Below, one piece after another: positions 50,901-62,822 of a stretch of 64,000 nucleotides of DNA; within the stretch, counting starts at the first letter, position 1; each line of letters starts with the position of its first letter. The notes beneath the pieces were generated by a model. It had not been told where the DNA came from. It saw only the letters and a program-made list of their open reading frames with translations, and made no database searches. Both the position numbers and the translations under genes were made by a program. The stretch is taken from assembly GCA_946699065.1 (NCBI GenBank), contig CAMPDV010000057.1:806001-870000 (forward strand). The letters are read 5' to 3'. The stretch comes from Loxodes magnus. Taxonomy: Eukaryota; Ciliophora; Karyorelictea; Loxodida; Loxodidae.

Positions 50901-52400
50901 ACTAGCTTCATGAAGGATTTTATTCTTTGTGGATTCTTAATATCTAATAAACATTTAAAGGAAATAATGGATTAATAATGTGTATCCAACTTTTACCTTT
51001 ATAGCTAATTTTTTACAGTTTAAACAAAGTTTGAGAAGAATATATTTTGGAATAGCAGCGAGTATTTATTTTCGCTGAGAAGTTTATCAGTCTATTCTTC
51101 TTGAATTAACAATATAAATAATTACCAATTGTCAATTTCCAAAATGCTTGAATACTTCCCATTTTTCGTTATTTTAATTAGATTTGTCTAATATTATTCA
51201 AATTAAGCAGACTTGCCTACATTTGGTTCACATGCTATTAAATTCAATCCCCATAAAATTTAAATATATTCAATTATTTTATTTACTTCAATATCGTCTT
51301 CTTTTTTCAAGAAGCATGAATATCTATTTCATTATATCTAATAATGGAAAGTACTATTGAGATTTGAAAAGGAATTGCTCAGTATAAATAAAGAAGAGAG
51401 TTTAGATGTTTTATAGTTATCATTTTGGAAATACTTTTTTAAAAATATCTTGAAAGGGTAAAAAGGAGAAAAATCATAATAAAGACTGATAGTTTTATAT
51501 ACCTTGACAATCTATGTATGTATTAAATAAATATTATACCTGAGAACTGGAAATGTTTTTTCATTATATTTTTGGAGCCTCCAGAAAAGCTAGATTTAGA
51601 GATTCGTTTAAACTCTTTAATTGGTTAGTTTACTTTATAACTATAAGCTGCTGAAATATCCTGATAACATTGAGATGAGACTAAAGCATCTGGAAGTGAA
51701 ATATAGCTTTTAATGGTTGACAAAAAACTCTAAAATAATGTGAAAGATTTTGAAGATCTATAATTATTAACCGAAGCTTACTTATTTAAATTACCATAAA
51801 AATTAAGGGAGATAATAAGCAAGCTAAATATTTCTATTATTCTATCTTAATATTTCCCAACCCCTTCAGAGACATGAAGAACCATTGATATTCCACTTTT
51901 GATTATCAAAACTAAATCTAAGGAAAATTAATTTTTTAAATTTGCTGGAAGTAAAAATGTAAATACTGTCAATTTAATTTGTATTTAGTAATGAGCTACG
52001 TTATATAAAGAGCAGTGCATGCTTGTATTATAATAGTTTTAATATAAAATAATTGTGACGAAGTGATAAAGCATTTCAAAACTATTTAATTGTCTTATTA
52101 TTCTTCAATTAGAAGAGATATTACAAAATAAAAATATCTATCTTAACAAAAGAGTTTAGTAGTAAATATCTTTATATCGTTTTGGCATTTTAAGCACTCC
52201 TTTTTAGCAAATTAATCGAGATTTTGTTTGTTTGAGATTTATTATGATTTGAAGCTTCCAAATTAGTTTGATTTAAGTAGCTTTAATTTAAATTTTTTTA
52301 AAGATATAAATGGGAAAAGTTTTAAGTTGATAAAAAAAGTAATTAGATACAATTCTTGTAATAGAAGTAGTTTTAAGATAATGAATTATGTTGAGATCCA
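50900..52400 (-). other. Unresolved minus-strand coding potential, possibly intron-containing
   Basis: The clearest part is 51,395-51,090 on the minus strand: QWNRYSCFLKKEDDIEVNKI and then LWGLNLIACEPNVGKSAQFE, ending near EIDNW before an unlikely frame. It joins a protein-like stretch upstream if a 28-nt sequence 51,546-51,519 (CAG|GTATAATA...CATAG|) is removed as an intron. Further upstream, two or three frames are all plausible, so the start and the other exons cannot be fixed. No family recognised. Confidence 0.3.
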
Positions 52401-55193
52401 TAATTACGCTGACTAACTTTCTTAGATTCCTCAATATTTAAATTATAATCAATGCATGATTTAAAGTATCAACCAAAAGTTGCTCAGTAAGAGACTCATA
52501 TTAATCATATTTCTATGTCATGTAAAGTTTATTTTTAGTCCTTTTGGTGCTTTTATAACTTGTGGATTGGATTAATAAGATTAAGTAACCAACTTATTTA
52601 ATATAGTAAAGGACTTTCTCAATAAGTCTGGTTAATCACAATTAATTAATCCCTAATGCTGAATAGACATGTAAGCTATATTTGTTTGTACTCTTTTTCA
52701 GAAGTTTTCAATACTCTATGATAGAAAATATTGGAGACTTATGATCGAAAAAAATAAGCATTTATTAGCTTTCTGATATACTTATTGCTCTAATACACAG
52801 TTCAGGATTATAAATGAATGAGATTATATACTAATCAGTAGCTAAAAGCTCAGGAACTCCTAAATATAGAATTTTGAAATAAAATAATAATGAAACATAT
52901 TATAACTTTGATACCATAACCTAGCTATTAATAAATAGTTAGTCCTATAACTAGTAACAATGAGATATTAATTTCAGGAGGATTAAAAACTTAAGATTAA
53001 GCGTGCTTTTCAAATGTTAAATAATAAAAAATAGAAGGACCTGTAAGATTATATATTTCTTGTGCAAGGTATTTAGGAAGAGTATATGAATATCTAAAAT
53101 GATTCTACATACTTTTGAAGAAAAAAGTATTAAATGATATATAATAAAATAAATAAAAATTAAATTATCTTATTTTGCTTTTTAGGCAAATAATTAGGCT
53201 TTAGAAAAAAAACTTTATTTTTGGTATACAAATGCTTTTTGCAAATACTTATTATCTACTAATGTCTAAAGAATTTTGATAGATCTATAATTCACTGTTG
53301 ATAAATTCTTTTTATAAGCTCAATAATCACCAATATTCTCGTCTTAAATATTCAACAGATTATAATTTAGGCAAAATTTTAATTAAGATGCAATAAATTT
53401 TTTAGATACTACTATCTCATTTTCCAAAAACGATATTAAAAATGTTAATATAATACTGACTAAGCTTATTAATTATCCGCTCCCTTTTAGCCTTTATTTT
53501 TAGATTGTTCATAGCATTATTAGACAATTCAATCGTAATTTTATGAAAATATTTAGCTGAAGTTAGTAATATAATACTTCTTGTATTTCATTTTAATCTA
53601 TTTTAGTATATCTTAGACTTATTAAACTAGTTATAAGTATTTCTAATTATTAATTAAATAAAATGACTATCTATTTTATCTTTTAGCTACAGTTTATTGC
53701 TTAGAAAATAAAAATAAGCTTAGCTTTTTTACATAAATTAGTTTGCAAGTAAAGTTATTAATTTTCTTTCCAATAAAGCTTGATTTCACCTTTTCAGTTA
53801 ACTTTTTTGAAAAATATTTGCACTTCTATATTTTCTATAGAGCAGGATTGCTGTTAATGAAATTTCTAGAGATTCATTCCATTTTTATATTTTACATAAG
53901 ATATCTTTATAGCACTCTTTATACTTTAATAGTCTTAAAACATTACACTTAATAGATTATCACATCTACTTCTAATAAAAGCTCTTGTAATTCTATACCT
54001 CAAACTACTTACACTGACTCTGATTTTATACATTTCTTCTAGTAATCAGACACATATCTATCTATTGTAAATCTTAGCTTAAATAGCTTTAGTTAGTTTT
54101 ATATTATTGATCAGAATAAACTTATATAGATTAGAATTATTAGGCTAATTATCATTAATATTAACTAAATATATTATATAATAGAACTATCCTTATTTTA
54201 TGACGATGTATAGATCCAGTAGGGATTGTAGTGTGGCTGATAGATGCTATTTAAGATTTTTAATAAGCTTTAAATTAAAAAGCCTGTTCTACTTAGATTT
54301 ATAAAGTGGTGGGCTTAGAATAAAATAACTGCTATATTCTTTAATACTCTTTTAAAAAATAAAAGCAAAGCACTTAAAGATGACTCATATATAGAGAATT
54401 AAAGGAGAAAGCAAAAGAGATTCAACAAAATATTGATAAAACATATAAAAAGATCTAGACTTGAAAGTTCTTACTCACTTTCTCTTTATTTAAAGCAATC
54501 TATGAAGCCTTAATAAAACTTAATATTCATAAATAATTATTTTTCTTCATAGGCATTAGTAACTTTTGGTTATTTCTTATTTTAAACTAATTATTTTTCT
54601 CAATAAATTAGTTTTCTAATTTCTTAATAAACCCTCTAGGCTAAGCCTTATAAACAAAATAAAGTATTTTAAAGGAAATTATTTAAAATAATAATCATTA
54701 ATATAACCTAAATTTATTTCTCTATACCTATAATGACCTTCCTATGCTATAAGAATCCGAAATATTCAGCATTTATAGATTTTAAATCTAACACTTTCCT
54801 TTTCTCTTGTCTAAAGTATCTATTTTTGTTTATCTAATTACTTATTCTCTATCAATTTAGTATACAAGTCTAAGCCTTAAATTCCTATTTTTCTACTATT
54901 ATTTATCAAAATAAGTGAATCAAATATGATAGAAATAGCAAAGGTAAAATTAATAAGCATGAATATGACTGAAAATAAGGAAGATAATATAGCTCCCTTC
55001 ATAAATATCTGGTATAGGAAAACTTTAGAGGTTCAATTAGTAAAATAGGCAATAAAATAAGATTCTTTAGTATCTAAAATTATACAAAAAATGTAAGGTA
55101 ATTAATTAGTTAAAAGTAGAAGTCTTTTAAAATTAAATAAAGCTAAGAATATAATGAGATAATTAATCCTTTATTATATATTCTTTATAGAAA
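52401..55193. other. Noncoding region
   Basis: About 2.8 kb, AT-rich with AGCT words. No convincing gene on either strand. The last few hundred bases must hold the promoter of the large membrane protein gene. A frame starting at ATG 54926 stays open but loses sense near 55,430 and overlaps the better-supported gene in another frame. Confidence 0.4.
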
Positions 55194-58100
55194 ATGTCAA
55201 GTATATAAAGAAATCTTTAAGGTTCTTAATACCTCATTAAAAAACTCATCCGTATGATTAGATATGAGAATAAGAAGAGTGGAATTCAAACTCTTCAGTA
55301 TATGTAGCTTAAAGATAATAATAGTACGTGTGAACAGGGAATAATTTGATATAAGTCTTAAATCAGATTAAAAGGAGGAGGAAATTCAAACATGCTTGTA
55401 GAAAAATCTTAATCATAGAAATTAAGTCTCGATCCACAACCTGATGATTCTGAAACTAATTAAATTTTCTTTACTTCCTGACAAAATTTAGATGAAGAGG
55501 AATTGAAGGATTGCTGAAAAAGAATGAAGAGGATTAACTTAGCTAAAATACCTAATCCTTACTAATTCTTATCCAAATTAGCGGGAACAATTCAAGGTCT
55601 TAAAAAATGAAGTTGATTTGTCACAAAAATTTGTAAATTTATATGTGCTCATAGTTTTGCAGTTTCATATGTTTGAGAAAAAAAATAGTTTAAAGAAGGA
55701 GAAGCAAAAAACGCGCCAGAAATCTTAGACTAATGTTATCAAAATATATAAAAAATAAAGCCAAAAAATCAAATTAAAAGTGAATAATACTTAAAAATAG
55801 CTTAGGAAATAATTACATTATTTAAAAATTAAAATACAAATCCATATGGAAATAGCATTTCAAATATAATGTATGCATCGTGATAGAATAGTAAAATAGA
55901 GGATAATTCTTAACTAACTTAAGCTATTTAGAATTATTAGAAAATATACGAAGAAAGTGCAAAAACTTCTACCCAATAAAGTTGAGTTTATAAATGAATA
56001 TAATTGAATTCATTTTTCATACATCCGCTAGAAAGTGAGGCTAAAGATTATTAAACTAAGTTATTTGATCATTATAAGAATAATGAATTGCATTATGTTA
56101 TTATGTACTTCAAAATTTTTAAAAAAATATTAGAATAAACAAAAAACTTTGAGATTTTAGAGCAAATTTTAAAAGAGTTTCGTAAATTTATTGGATAAGA
56201 CACAAATTTTTAGTAAAAAAATGAAAAACTTCATGCTGTGTATTTAAAATAAATAACTCTGAGCTTTATAAAAAAAGTTTTCAGCATTAAAGAATTTCAA
56301 GAAAACGAATATTTGACTGATTAGATTCTATAAATATATGAAGATATATGATTAAAAGAAAAGTCAGAAGTACTATGGATATATCTAGTAAATAAGAATT
56401 CTTATTAAGATTTTATAGAAAAACGGAGTAAACATTGGAAAGAAATGAAAAAATTGAAGAGTGATGTAGATGAATAATGTTGATTTTTAGCTCAACTTTT
56501 CAAATTTTTAGTAGAAAAATATTATGAAGAACCAAAAGCTGGGTAAAGAAAATTTAATCAAAATAAATAAGAATTTGATGAAATAGTGAAAGATGTCAAA
56601 CTTACTCTTTAAAGATATTAATAATTGGGAGAAATTTTCTAGCATTAATTATCTTTTATTGAAAATTATCAGGTTACTATTGATCAAATGGAAAATGAAT
56701 TAGAAAATCTTAAAAATTTAAAGAATGAACGATTTAAGATATATAAGTTTAAATATCCTGGTAAATCTAAAGAAAAACTTCTCCCTTTTTAAAATTGTCC
56801 AAATTTCGATTTTACTAGATATTAAGTAAAGCTAGAAATCCATGGTTGCTAGAAAGATTCCAAAGCTTGGGGAATAATTTTTATAATGATGTATATTTTG
56901 ATAGGAATTGGAATCGATGGCTGAATAATAGTAAGTTTTAAAAATTCAGGGCTTATCTAAAACTCATTAAGTAGAATAAGATACTATTAGAGAACCACTA
57001 ACTTCAGTAATTTGGAAAGTATTGCTCATTTTTATTCCCTTATCTTTAATGTAAGTCATAAAACAGAATTATTCTAAATAAAATGAGATGATGATTTTTG
57101 TTAATCTTATGATCAATGATATTCATATGCTTTTCACTAATTTTTTCTATTATATAAGTAAGTATTCTATATAGTATGATAAGCCATGAAGCTTAAGCAT
57201 ATATAATGTTTCTACCTTAGGTTCTATTATTGCTTTATTAGTATTTTCTGCCTTTATGAACTTTATCTTACAAAGCATTAAAAAAATTTCAAATGAAAGA
57301 ATAGCTTACTGTTTTACTCTGATTCTATGTCTACTAATTGTTGTTCCTATCTTTCTCATCCCTTTAACTTATTGACTTCTATTGGACGAATTTAAAATTA
57401 GTCAGATAATGAATATATCTTATATTCTGGCTGGACCTTTTATAGTTATTATAGTCTTGATGTGATTCTATGGATATAGATTATTTATGAGTAAATAGCA
57501 AATATATTAAGACTAACCTAAGTACAATAACGACCTTAAAAATTTTTTATATCCTCGAGCTAATTAAATTGCTAGTCTCATTCAACTGTCTATTCTTATT
57601 TTAGTTGAACTAGTTTCATTCTGTTTTGGAGTTTAAGTATTGAAAGATGATAGTTTAAGTTTTACAGACAAGATTTCTTATTTAGGGATATGTGGTTCAT
57701 TTATCATTTTGGCTCCTATTTTTATGATAGGAGGAACAGTTTTAGCAGTTATTCGAATTTAAATAGAGAATAAATTTTGCATCATTCCACTGCTAATTAC
57801 ATTCGCTCCTTTTTTCGCTACAATGCCATTCTATAAGACTATTAAAGAAAAAACTAACAGCAGTGCGTTAGGTATATTATTTTTACTAGGGCCTTCAGTT
57901 TATAGCCTATTATGGATAGGTCTTGGCTTTATATATAAGAAATAGAAACAACTGTTCTAACTAATAAGCACCTTTACATGCTTGTTCCTAATATTCCCCT
58001 TCGCATTTTTATTTCCATTTTATGAACTAGATTTCATAAGTTAAACAGTCTTTATTCCAATTTTCTTAATCCTGGTAGGAAGTTTTGTAGTGATTATTCT

Positions 58101-61100
58101 AATTTGAATAGTAAAGAAAATAAAAGAAAGATGTGAAGATAAATAGAAAAAAGAAAGATAAATTTTTAGCATGCAGAACTTATACTATATTTCAATATAC
58201 TTCTATATAATTGCTTTCACTGTCGGCTGCTTTTTCCTTTTTTATAGCTGGAACTTTGGAGATGGAAAATCTTGGAATATCGGAGTAGTGGGGATTTCTA
58301 TCTTATCAATTCCTTTAATTTTCTCCTTGACATTCATTATTAACAGAATTGAGCTGGTCGATCCATAAAAGTCAAGATAAATGATTTAAACTTTTAATTT
58401 TTAAGAAATTAAAATAAAGTTTATTAAGAGAATTAAGTAAATTTTTAGGTATGAAAGTGAAAGCGGAAAAATCTATAAATAGAATAGAGAAACGGATGAA
58501 AAGAAAAGACTAGCCTAAATAATTACCTGTCTTGTCCTAATAATAATAGTACCTGTGATGTATCTAATCATCTAGTAATCGATGGAGCTTGAAACATAAA
58601 TAGAAATCTAGCTCTAGGGGTCTGCAATTATATCTGCTCTAATTGGTCTTACATTTAGTTTTTGCTTATTTTTGAAGTATAGAATGAAGAATTTAGGAAG
58701 ACTTGTATCACAAATATGTTCTTTATACTGCTGACTTGCAATAATAATCCCCTTTGGTATAGTAATCCCTTGCTTTTTTGCTTTCTCTAACGAAGAGCAT
58801 TCAAAAAGTTTACTAAGCTTAGCAATAATAAGTTTTTTCTTAGTAATAATGTTTAGCGTTAGCTTCATTTCTATAGTTCTGAATAGAGCTTTCAATAATA
58901 TCGAAAAGGAAATCAAGATAAAGAAATTTTGCTAGGAACTAGAGATTTTCCTTGTTAAGGACTACGTTTATGTGACAGAATAAATAGCAAGAGGGATATA
59001 TAGTATCTACGAATCTAACGATGAAAAAAAAATGGAAAATTTTGTCGAATCCATGAAATATAAAATTAAATATCTGGATATTCTTTAAAATGACGAACTC
59101 TACAAAAAATGTAAGTCTTTATTTAGTCCGCAAAAGATTTGATTTAGAGAATAAGAAAAAAAATAAGGAAACTGAGAATCAAAACACTAAAACGTAAGAA
59201 GAGAAGAATTGCCTTTTTAAAATTAGGTAATTTTTTAAAGTCAATAAAAAAAACAATGACAACCCAGAAATTTAAAATAACAGAGATTAAAAAGTAGTTG
59301 AAGAGGAAAATAAGCTCAATTAAAGTATCGATTTTCAGTAACACTAGCACTTACTTGATCTTGAAAATTAGGATTATTCTGCTATTAATATAGAGTCTAA
59401 AATTTTAACTGATACAAGGCCTAGTTCGTAGCAGACAGGTAGTTGATAAGTACCACCTCCTCAAATAGTAAATCCTAAGTAAATTGAGAAGTTAAAAGAG
59501 ATGGAGAAAATAGATCTTTATGAAGGACTAGATTCCAAATGGTTAGATTTTAAGACTTATGTTAAAATATGCAAGTAAGACTAACTATTTTAGTACAAGA
59601 CATTGAAATGAACTTAAAATTGATTATGGAAAAAGATAATTTTGATTAGATGCCGTTTTCAAGAAATTTGCTCAAGGAGTTTTAGATGGTGAAGCTTGGC
59701 TACGATAAAAAGACTTTATTTCATTTTGTAGACTGGTAAGTTTATAATTTAATTAGTCAGGCTTGATATAAAAAGAGCATGATAAGAATAGAATGACTAC
59801 AATATATGTAAAGCTAACAGGTAAAGTTTATTAAGAGCAACTGCTTGAATTTAACTTCGATAGAAAAATGTTTCACACTGATTTCTTATTAAATCTTTCA
59901 AGCCAAATGTATCCAGATTAATATTTTGCTATAGCTATACAAAAAATAATAATGGAGGTTATTTATCCATGGCTAATATATAATTTTCCCTAGTTAGCTG
60001 ATGAAAACGAATATCTAAAAGATATAAATTAAGTGGTTGATCCTTCAATAATGCAATATCAAGGATTGTCAGCTTCTTCCTCTGAAATTGTAGAAAATAT
60101 ACCAGTTCCAACATAAGCATAACTCACAAATAAAGGAAGAACTTAAAAACTCACTGACTTTATTATATAAATTGAATAAAAAGAGAAAGAAACTTTAAAA
60201 AAAATTCCAATTAGTTAGCTATCTGATAAAGAAGATGATTATTTTTATAAATTTTTCATAATGGAAGAGCATAAGCAAAAATAAAAGGAAAGTACTGAAA
60301 TAAAATATAAGCAAACTTTAGAGGATAAAGAAAAAGAAAAGTTAGAGTAACAATAGAGAGTAAATTAAAAATCGAATAATAAACAATAAGTAAAATAGAA
60401 GAATTCATCATGCTGATAAATTAACTTTTCTAAAATTAAAGAAAAATATTGGCCTAAATTAAAAAAATTAAATGCTGAAAAAGAAATCGAATCTAATTAA
60501 GACTCTCCTACAAAATGGATTTAAGCTCCAGATATAAATGAAATTAGTCAGAAAATTTTTCATGAAATATAAAAATGAGATTAGACTAATATAGCAGATT
60601 AAAAAAATTTAAAAATGAACTTTAATTTTACTAATATATTGGAAATCTTTTAGCAGGTTGTTTTCTTTTATAGCACATGTGCTTTGGCTTTTTCTAAAGG
60701 AGTTAACTGACCTTATTCAAAAGTTTAAACTTACACAACAAGCGTTTTGCTAGTCGAAATTAGCTATTGGAAATATCTATATTTTACTAGCTGGTGCTCT
60801 GCTTTAATATACTTGTGATTGGCTAAAATTGCATATTAATATGCGAGGTAGGGAAAATTAGGATGAGTAAGATTATTATACAGGATATAATATAAAATAA
60901 AAAAGCAGGATTTCTACATAGATAATTTTGACTTCAACAAGGAGTTAACTTCTTCGGGAATACTATTTATCTATAAATTTTAAAAGTTATGCTAGCCTCC
61001 TGATCTTGCAATTATGAAACTGAACCATCTTAATTATATTAAAGCAGTGATATTCAATGCTTTACAAGCACTCATTTACTTTATGCCAACTTAGGACTTT

Positions 61101-61819
61101 TATGTATTATTATTTATTATCCTGTTGCTACTTTTATGTACCCAAACTTACAGTTTGCCAATAGAGCTTCTGACATGAAATTTCAAACTGACTATATGAT
61201 ATACTAAAGCTCAGGCAAATTAATAATAGCCGGAGTTTCTACTTTTTTCCCATAATAGGATTAATTAGGAATTTAGTTGGTAACTTCAGCCTCTGTTTCT
61301 CTTATAATGATTATAATAAGCTTAATGTGAGAAAATTGCATGGTAAAGTAATTTAACAAATGGATTACTTGTGGATACTTAATTGCCTTTTGGTTTTGTA
61401 TTTGCACAATCTTTAAATGGTATTTTCCAGGAAAAATAAATGATTTATTGCTGCTTATACTTCTATATTTAGTAGGCTTTTGCATATTTATAATAACTCT
61501 AATATTCTGACTGTTTAAAGATATAGAAATACATAAAAAAATCAAAAAATACTGCAAAAAGGGATAAGTCAGTAACAATGAGCAAAGCTAAAATACAAAC
61601 TAGCAGTAAAATGAGAATAAAGATGAACAAAAAAAATAACTAGAAGAAGTAAATTCTTCAAAATTAGATGCCAAAAATATTTCGGAGAATAACGAAGAAT
61701 TTAAAACAGAAGCTTATGATACTGCAGCAAAGAATTCCCCAAAATCCGATAAACATGAAATGAAAATTTAAGATTTAAATGAAGAAGATAAAGAATATGA
61801 AAAGCTAGAGAAAAAATGA
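55194..61819 (+). CDS. Very large polytopic membrane protein with tiny introns
   Basis: Spliced gene of about 2,150 codons from ATG 55194 (MSSIQRNLQGSQYLIKKLIR) to TGA 61817. The N-terminal 550 residues are soluble and helical (ENYQVTIDQMENELENLKNL). A membrane span (WGIIFIMMYILIGIGIDGWI, about 558-580) follows. After intron 1, some fifteen hydrophobic spans occupy 57.2-58.9 kb (YLGICGSFIILAPIFMIGGT, ALGILFLLGPSVYSLLWIGL). A charged cytoplasmic-looking stretch covers 59.0-60.6 kb, with FAQGVLDGEAWLRQKDFISF inside. About six more spans follow (LGLLCIIIYYPVATFMYP, WITCGYLIAFWFCICTIF), then an acidic tail ending YEKLEKK. Frames are restored only by removing short GT-AG introns (listed separately); one more frame change between 60.9 and 61.1 kb is unresolved. 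No transporter or channel signature recognised. Function unknown. Confidence 0.8.
57051..57066 (+). other. 16-nt intron 1 of the large membrane protein gene
   Basis: GTAAGTCATAAAACAG. Its removal joins FYSLIFN to NYSKQNEMMIFVNLMIND in a continuous frame. Without it the downstream membrane-protein frame is lost. Confidence 0.85.
59111..59126 (+). other. 16-nt intron 2 of the large membrane protein gene
   Basis: GTAAGTCTTTATTTAG. Removal joins DELYKK to FRKRFDLENKKKNKETEN. The donor GTAAGT is identical to that of intron 1. Confidence 0.85.
59575..59593 (+). other. 19-nt intron 3
   Basis: GTAAGACTAACTATTTTAG. It contains a CTAAC-type branch-like element. Removal joins YVKIC to NTRHWNELKIDYGKRQFWLD. 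Confidence 0.85.
59736..59756 (+). other. 21-nt intron 4
   Basis: Begins GTAAGTTTATAA and ends TTTAATTAG. Removal joins DFISFCRL to SGLIQKEHDKNRMTTIYVKL. Its length is a multiple of three, and without removal the frame would simply gain seven residues (VSLQFNQ), so this call is less secure than the others. Confidence 0.55.
60657..60699 (+). other. Probable 43-nt intron 5
   Basis: Begins GTTGTTTTC and ends TTTTTCTAAAG. Removal joins TNILEIFQQ to ELTDLIQKFKLTQQAFCQSK in a continuous amphipathic helix. The donor is GTTG rather than GTAAG, and other boundaries are possible. Confidence 0.5.
60867..60883 (+). other. 17-nt intron 6
   Basis: GTAAGATTATTATACAG. Removal joins GRENQDE to IQYKIKKQDFYIDNFDFNKE. 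The GTAAG donor and CAG acceptor match the other small introns. Confidence 0.6.
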
Positions 61820-62411
61820 AAATGAACTTACAAATTAATAATTAGAATTCAATATATCTTTCATATCTATTCAAAGCGGTATCTATTTAAGCATATCATC
61901 AAATATATTTAAAGCTAAGCTAAATAAAGAGTTTAAATATTTCTAAATTAAGGTTTATTAATAAAAAATTAATAAAGATCCTCCTCTATAATTCAATATA
62001 GTATCATCTAATCTTTTTAATTAAATTAATATCTTAAAGGAATTAAAATTCTATACTTTAAAATAATTTAACATTTTTTGAAGATTTGGACTTGTAAAAA
62101 TTGGTAAAGCATGAAATAAGATAAGCAAGCTAGGATTAAAAACTATTAAATATAGAAGCAAAATATTAAAATTTAAAATAAGTTTTATTATCTTTGAAAA
62201 GCTAAAAGTGAAGTGATTTTATTTCGGCTTATAAAATAAGTTTAAAATTATTTGGCTTTCTTTTTAATTGAGTTTAGTTACTTATCTTAGTAACCAATAA
62301 AAAATTAAATTTTGTAGAAGATGAGCTGCTTCAGTAGCTGAAAATTGTTAGCTGAAATTTGAAGTGACAGTATTTAATAATTTATAAAGTGATCTTTCTT
62401 CTAACTTTTGT
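61820..62411. other. Noncoding spacer
   Basis: About 0.6 kb downstream of the large membrane protein gene. A second in-frame TGA follows the stop after one codon (TGA AAA TGA). AT-rich, nothing else recognised. Confidence 0.5.
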
Positions 62412-62822
62412 ATGCTTAAGTAATTGAAATAATAAACTTCCTTAATAAGAAATAGAAGGTTGTTAAAGAAAAAGACAACTTTCTGTAAGATAAAATGAAT
62501 CTCTAATTTAAGAACTTTAATTGATTTTGTTGATGATCGGCTTGATGTTGATCTTTTAAAGAGTATAGCACTACCTAAAAATGCAAATCTTGGAACCTTA
62601 TCAAGTCTAAAATCTATTTTTTTGGAAAGTATTTTCATATATGATTTCCTTCCAAAAAGCGAAGAAATATGTACAGAAAAACCATTAGAATTTAGATTAA
62701 TTAATGAAATTGATAAAGATGTAAATTCTTGGGCTGAATTTGAAGAAGTGCCAGATAAAAAATTAATTGATTTTAAGGAAGCTAATAGAGCAATTGAATC
62801 TTTGACCGACTGTGTTGCATGA
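62412..62822 (+). CDS. Small hypothetical protein
   Basis: 136 residues from ATG 62412 (MLKQLKQQTSLIRNRRLLKK) to TGA 62820. The first 40 residues are basic with one TGA read as Trp. The remaining 95 are acidic and well mixed in composition (LIDFVDDRLDVDLLKSIALP, ICTEKPLEFRLINEIDKDVN, DFKEANRAIESLTDCVA). The stretch 62522-62820 is open even without any recoded codon, which argues for real coding. No family recognised. The start could lie further downstream. On the opposite strand a long standard-code ORF is a shadow of this gene. Confidence 0.55.

Noticed and set aside
54926-55440. Alternative start and frame upstream of the large membrane protein gene
   Set aside because: The frame from ATG 55194 continues directly into the well-supported N-terminal region, whereas this one loses sense and would need an extra intron.
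656-61819. Bacterial, viral or organellar origin of the window
   Set aside because: Spliceosomal introns, tRNA-Leu of eukaryotic type, VDAC, P4-ATPase, PIPK and kinase-TPR genes are eukaryotic nuclear content.
656-61819. Condylostoma-type code with TAA and TAG also used as stops
   Set aside because: Every conserved protein end found here (VDAC, PIPK, P4-ATPase, LENG1-like, PARG) coincides with TGA. None requires TAA or TAG as stop, although one window cannot exclude it.
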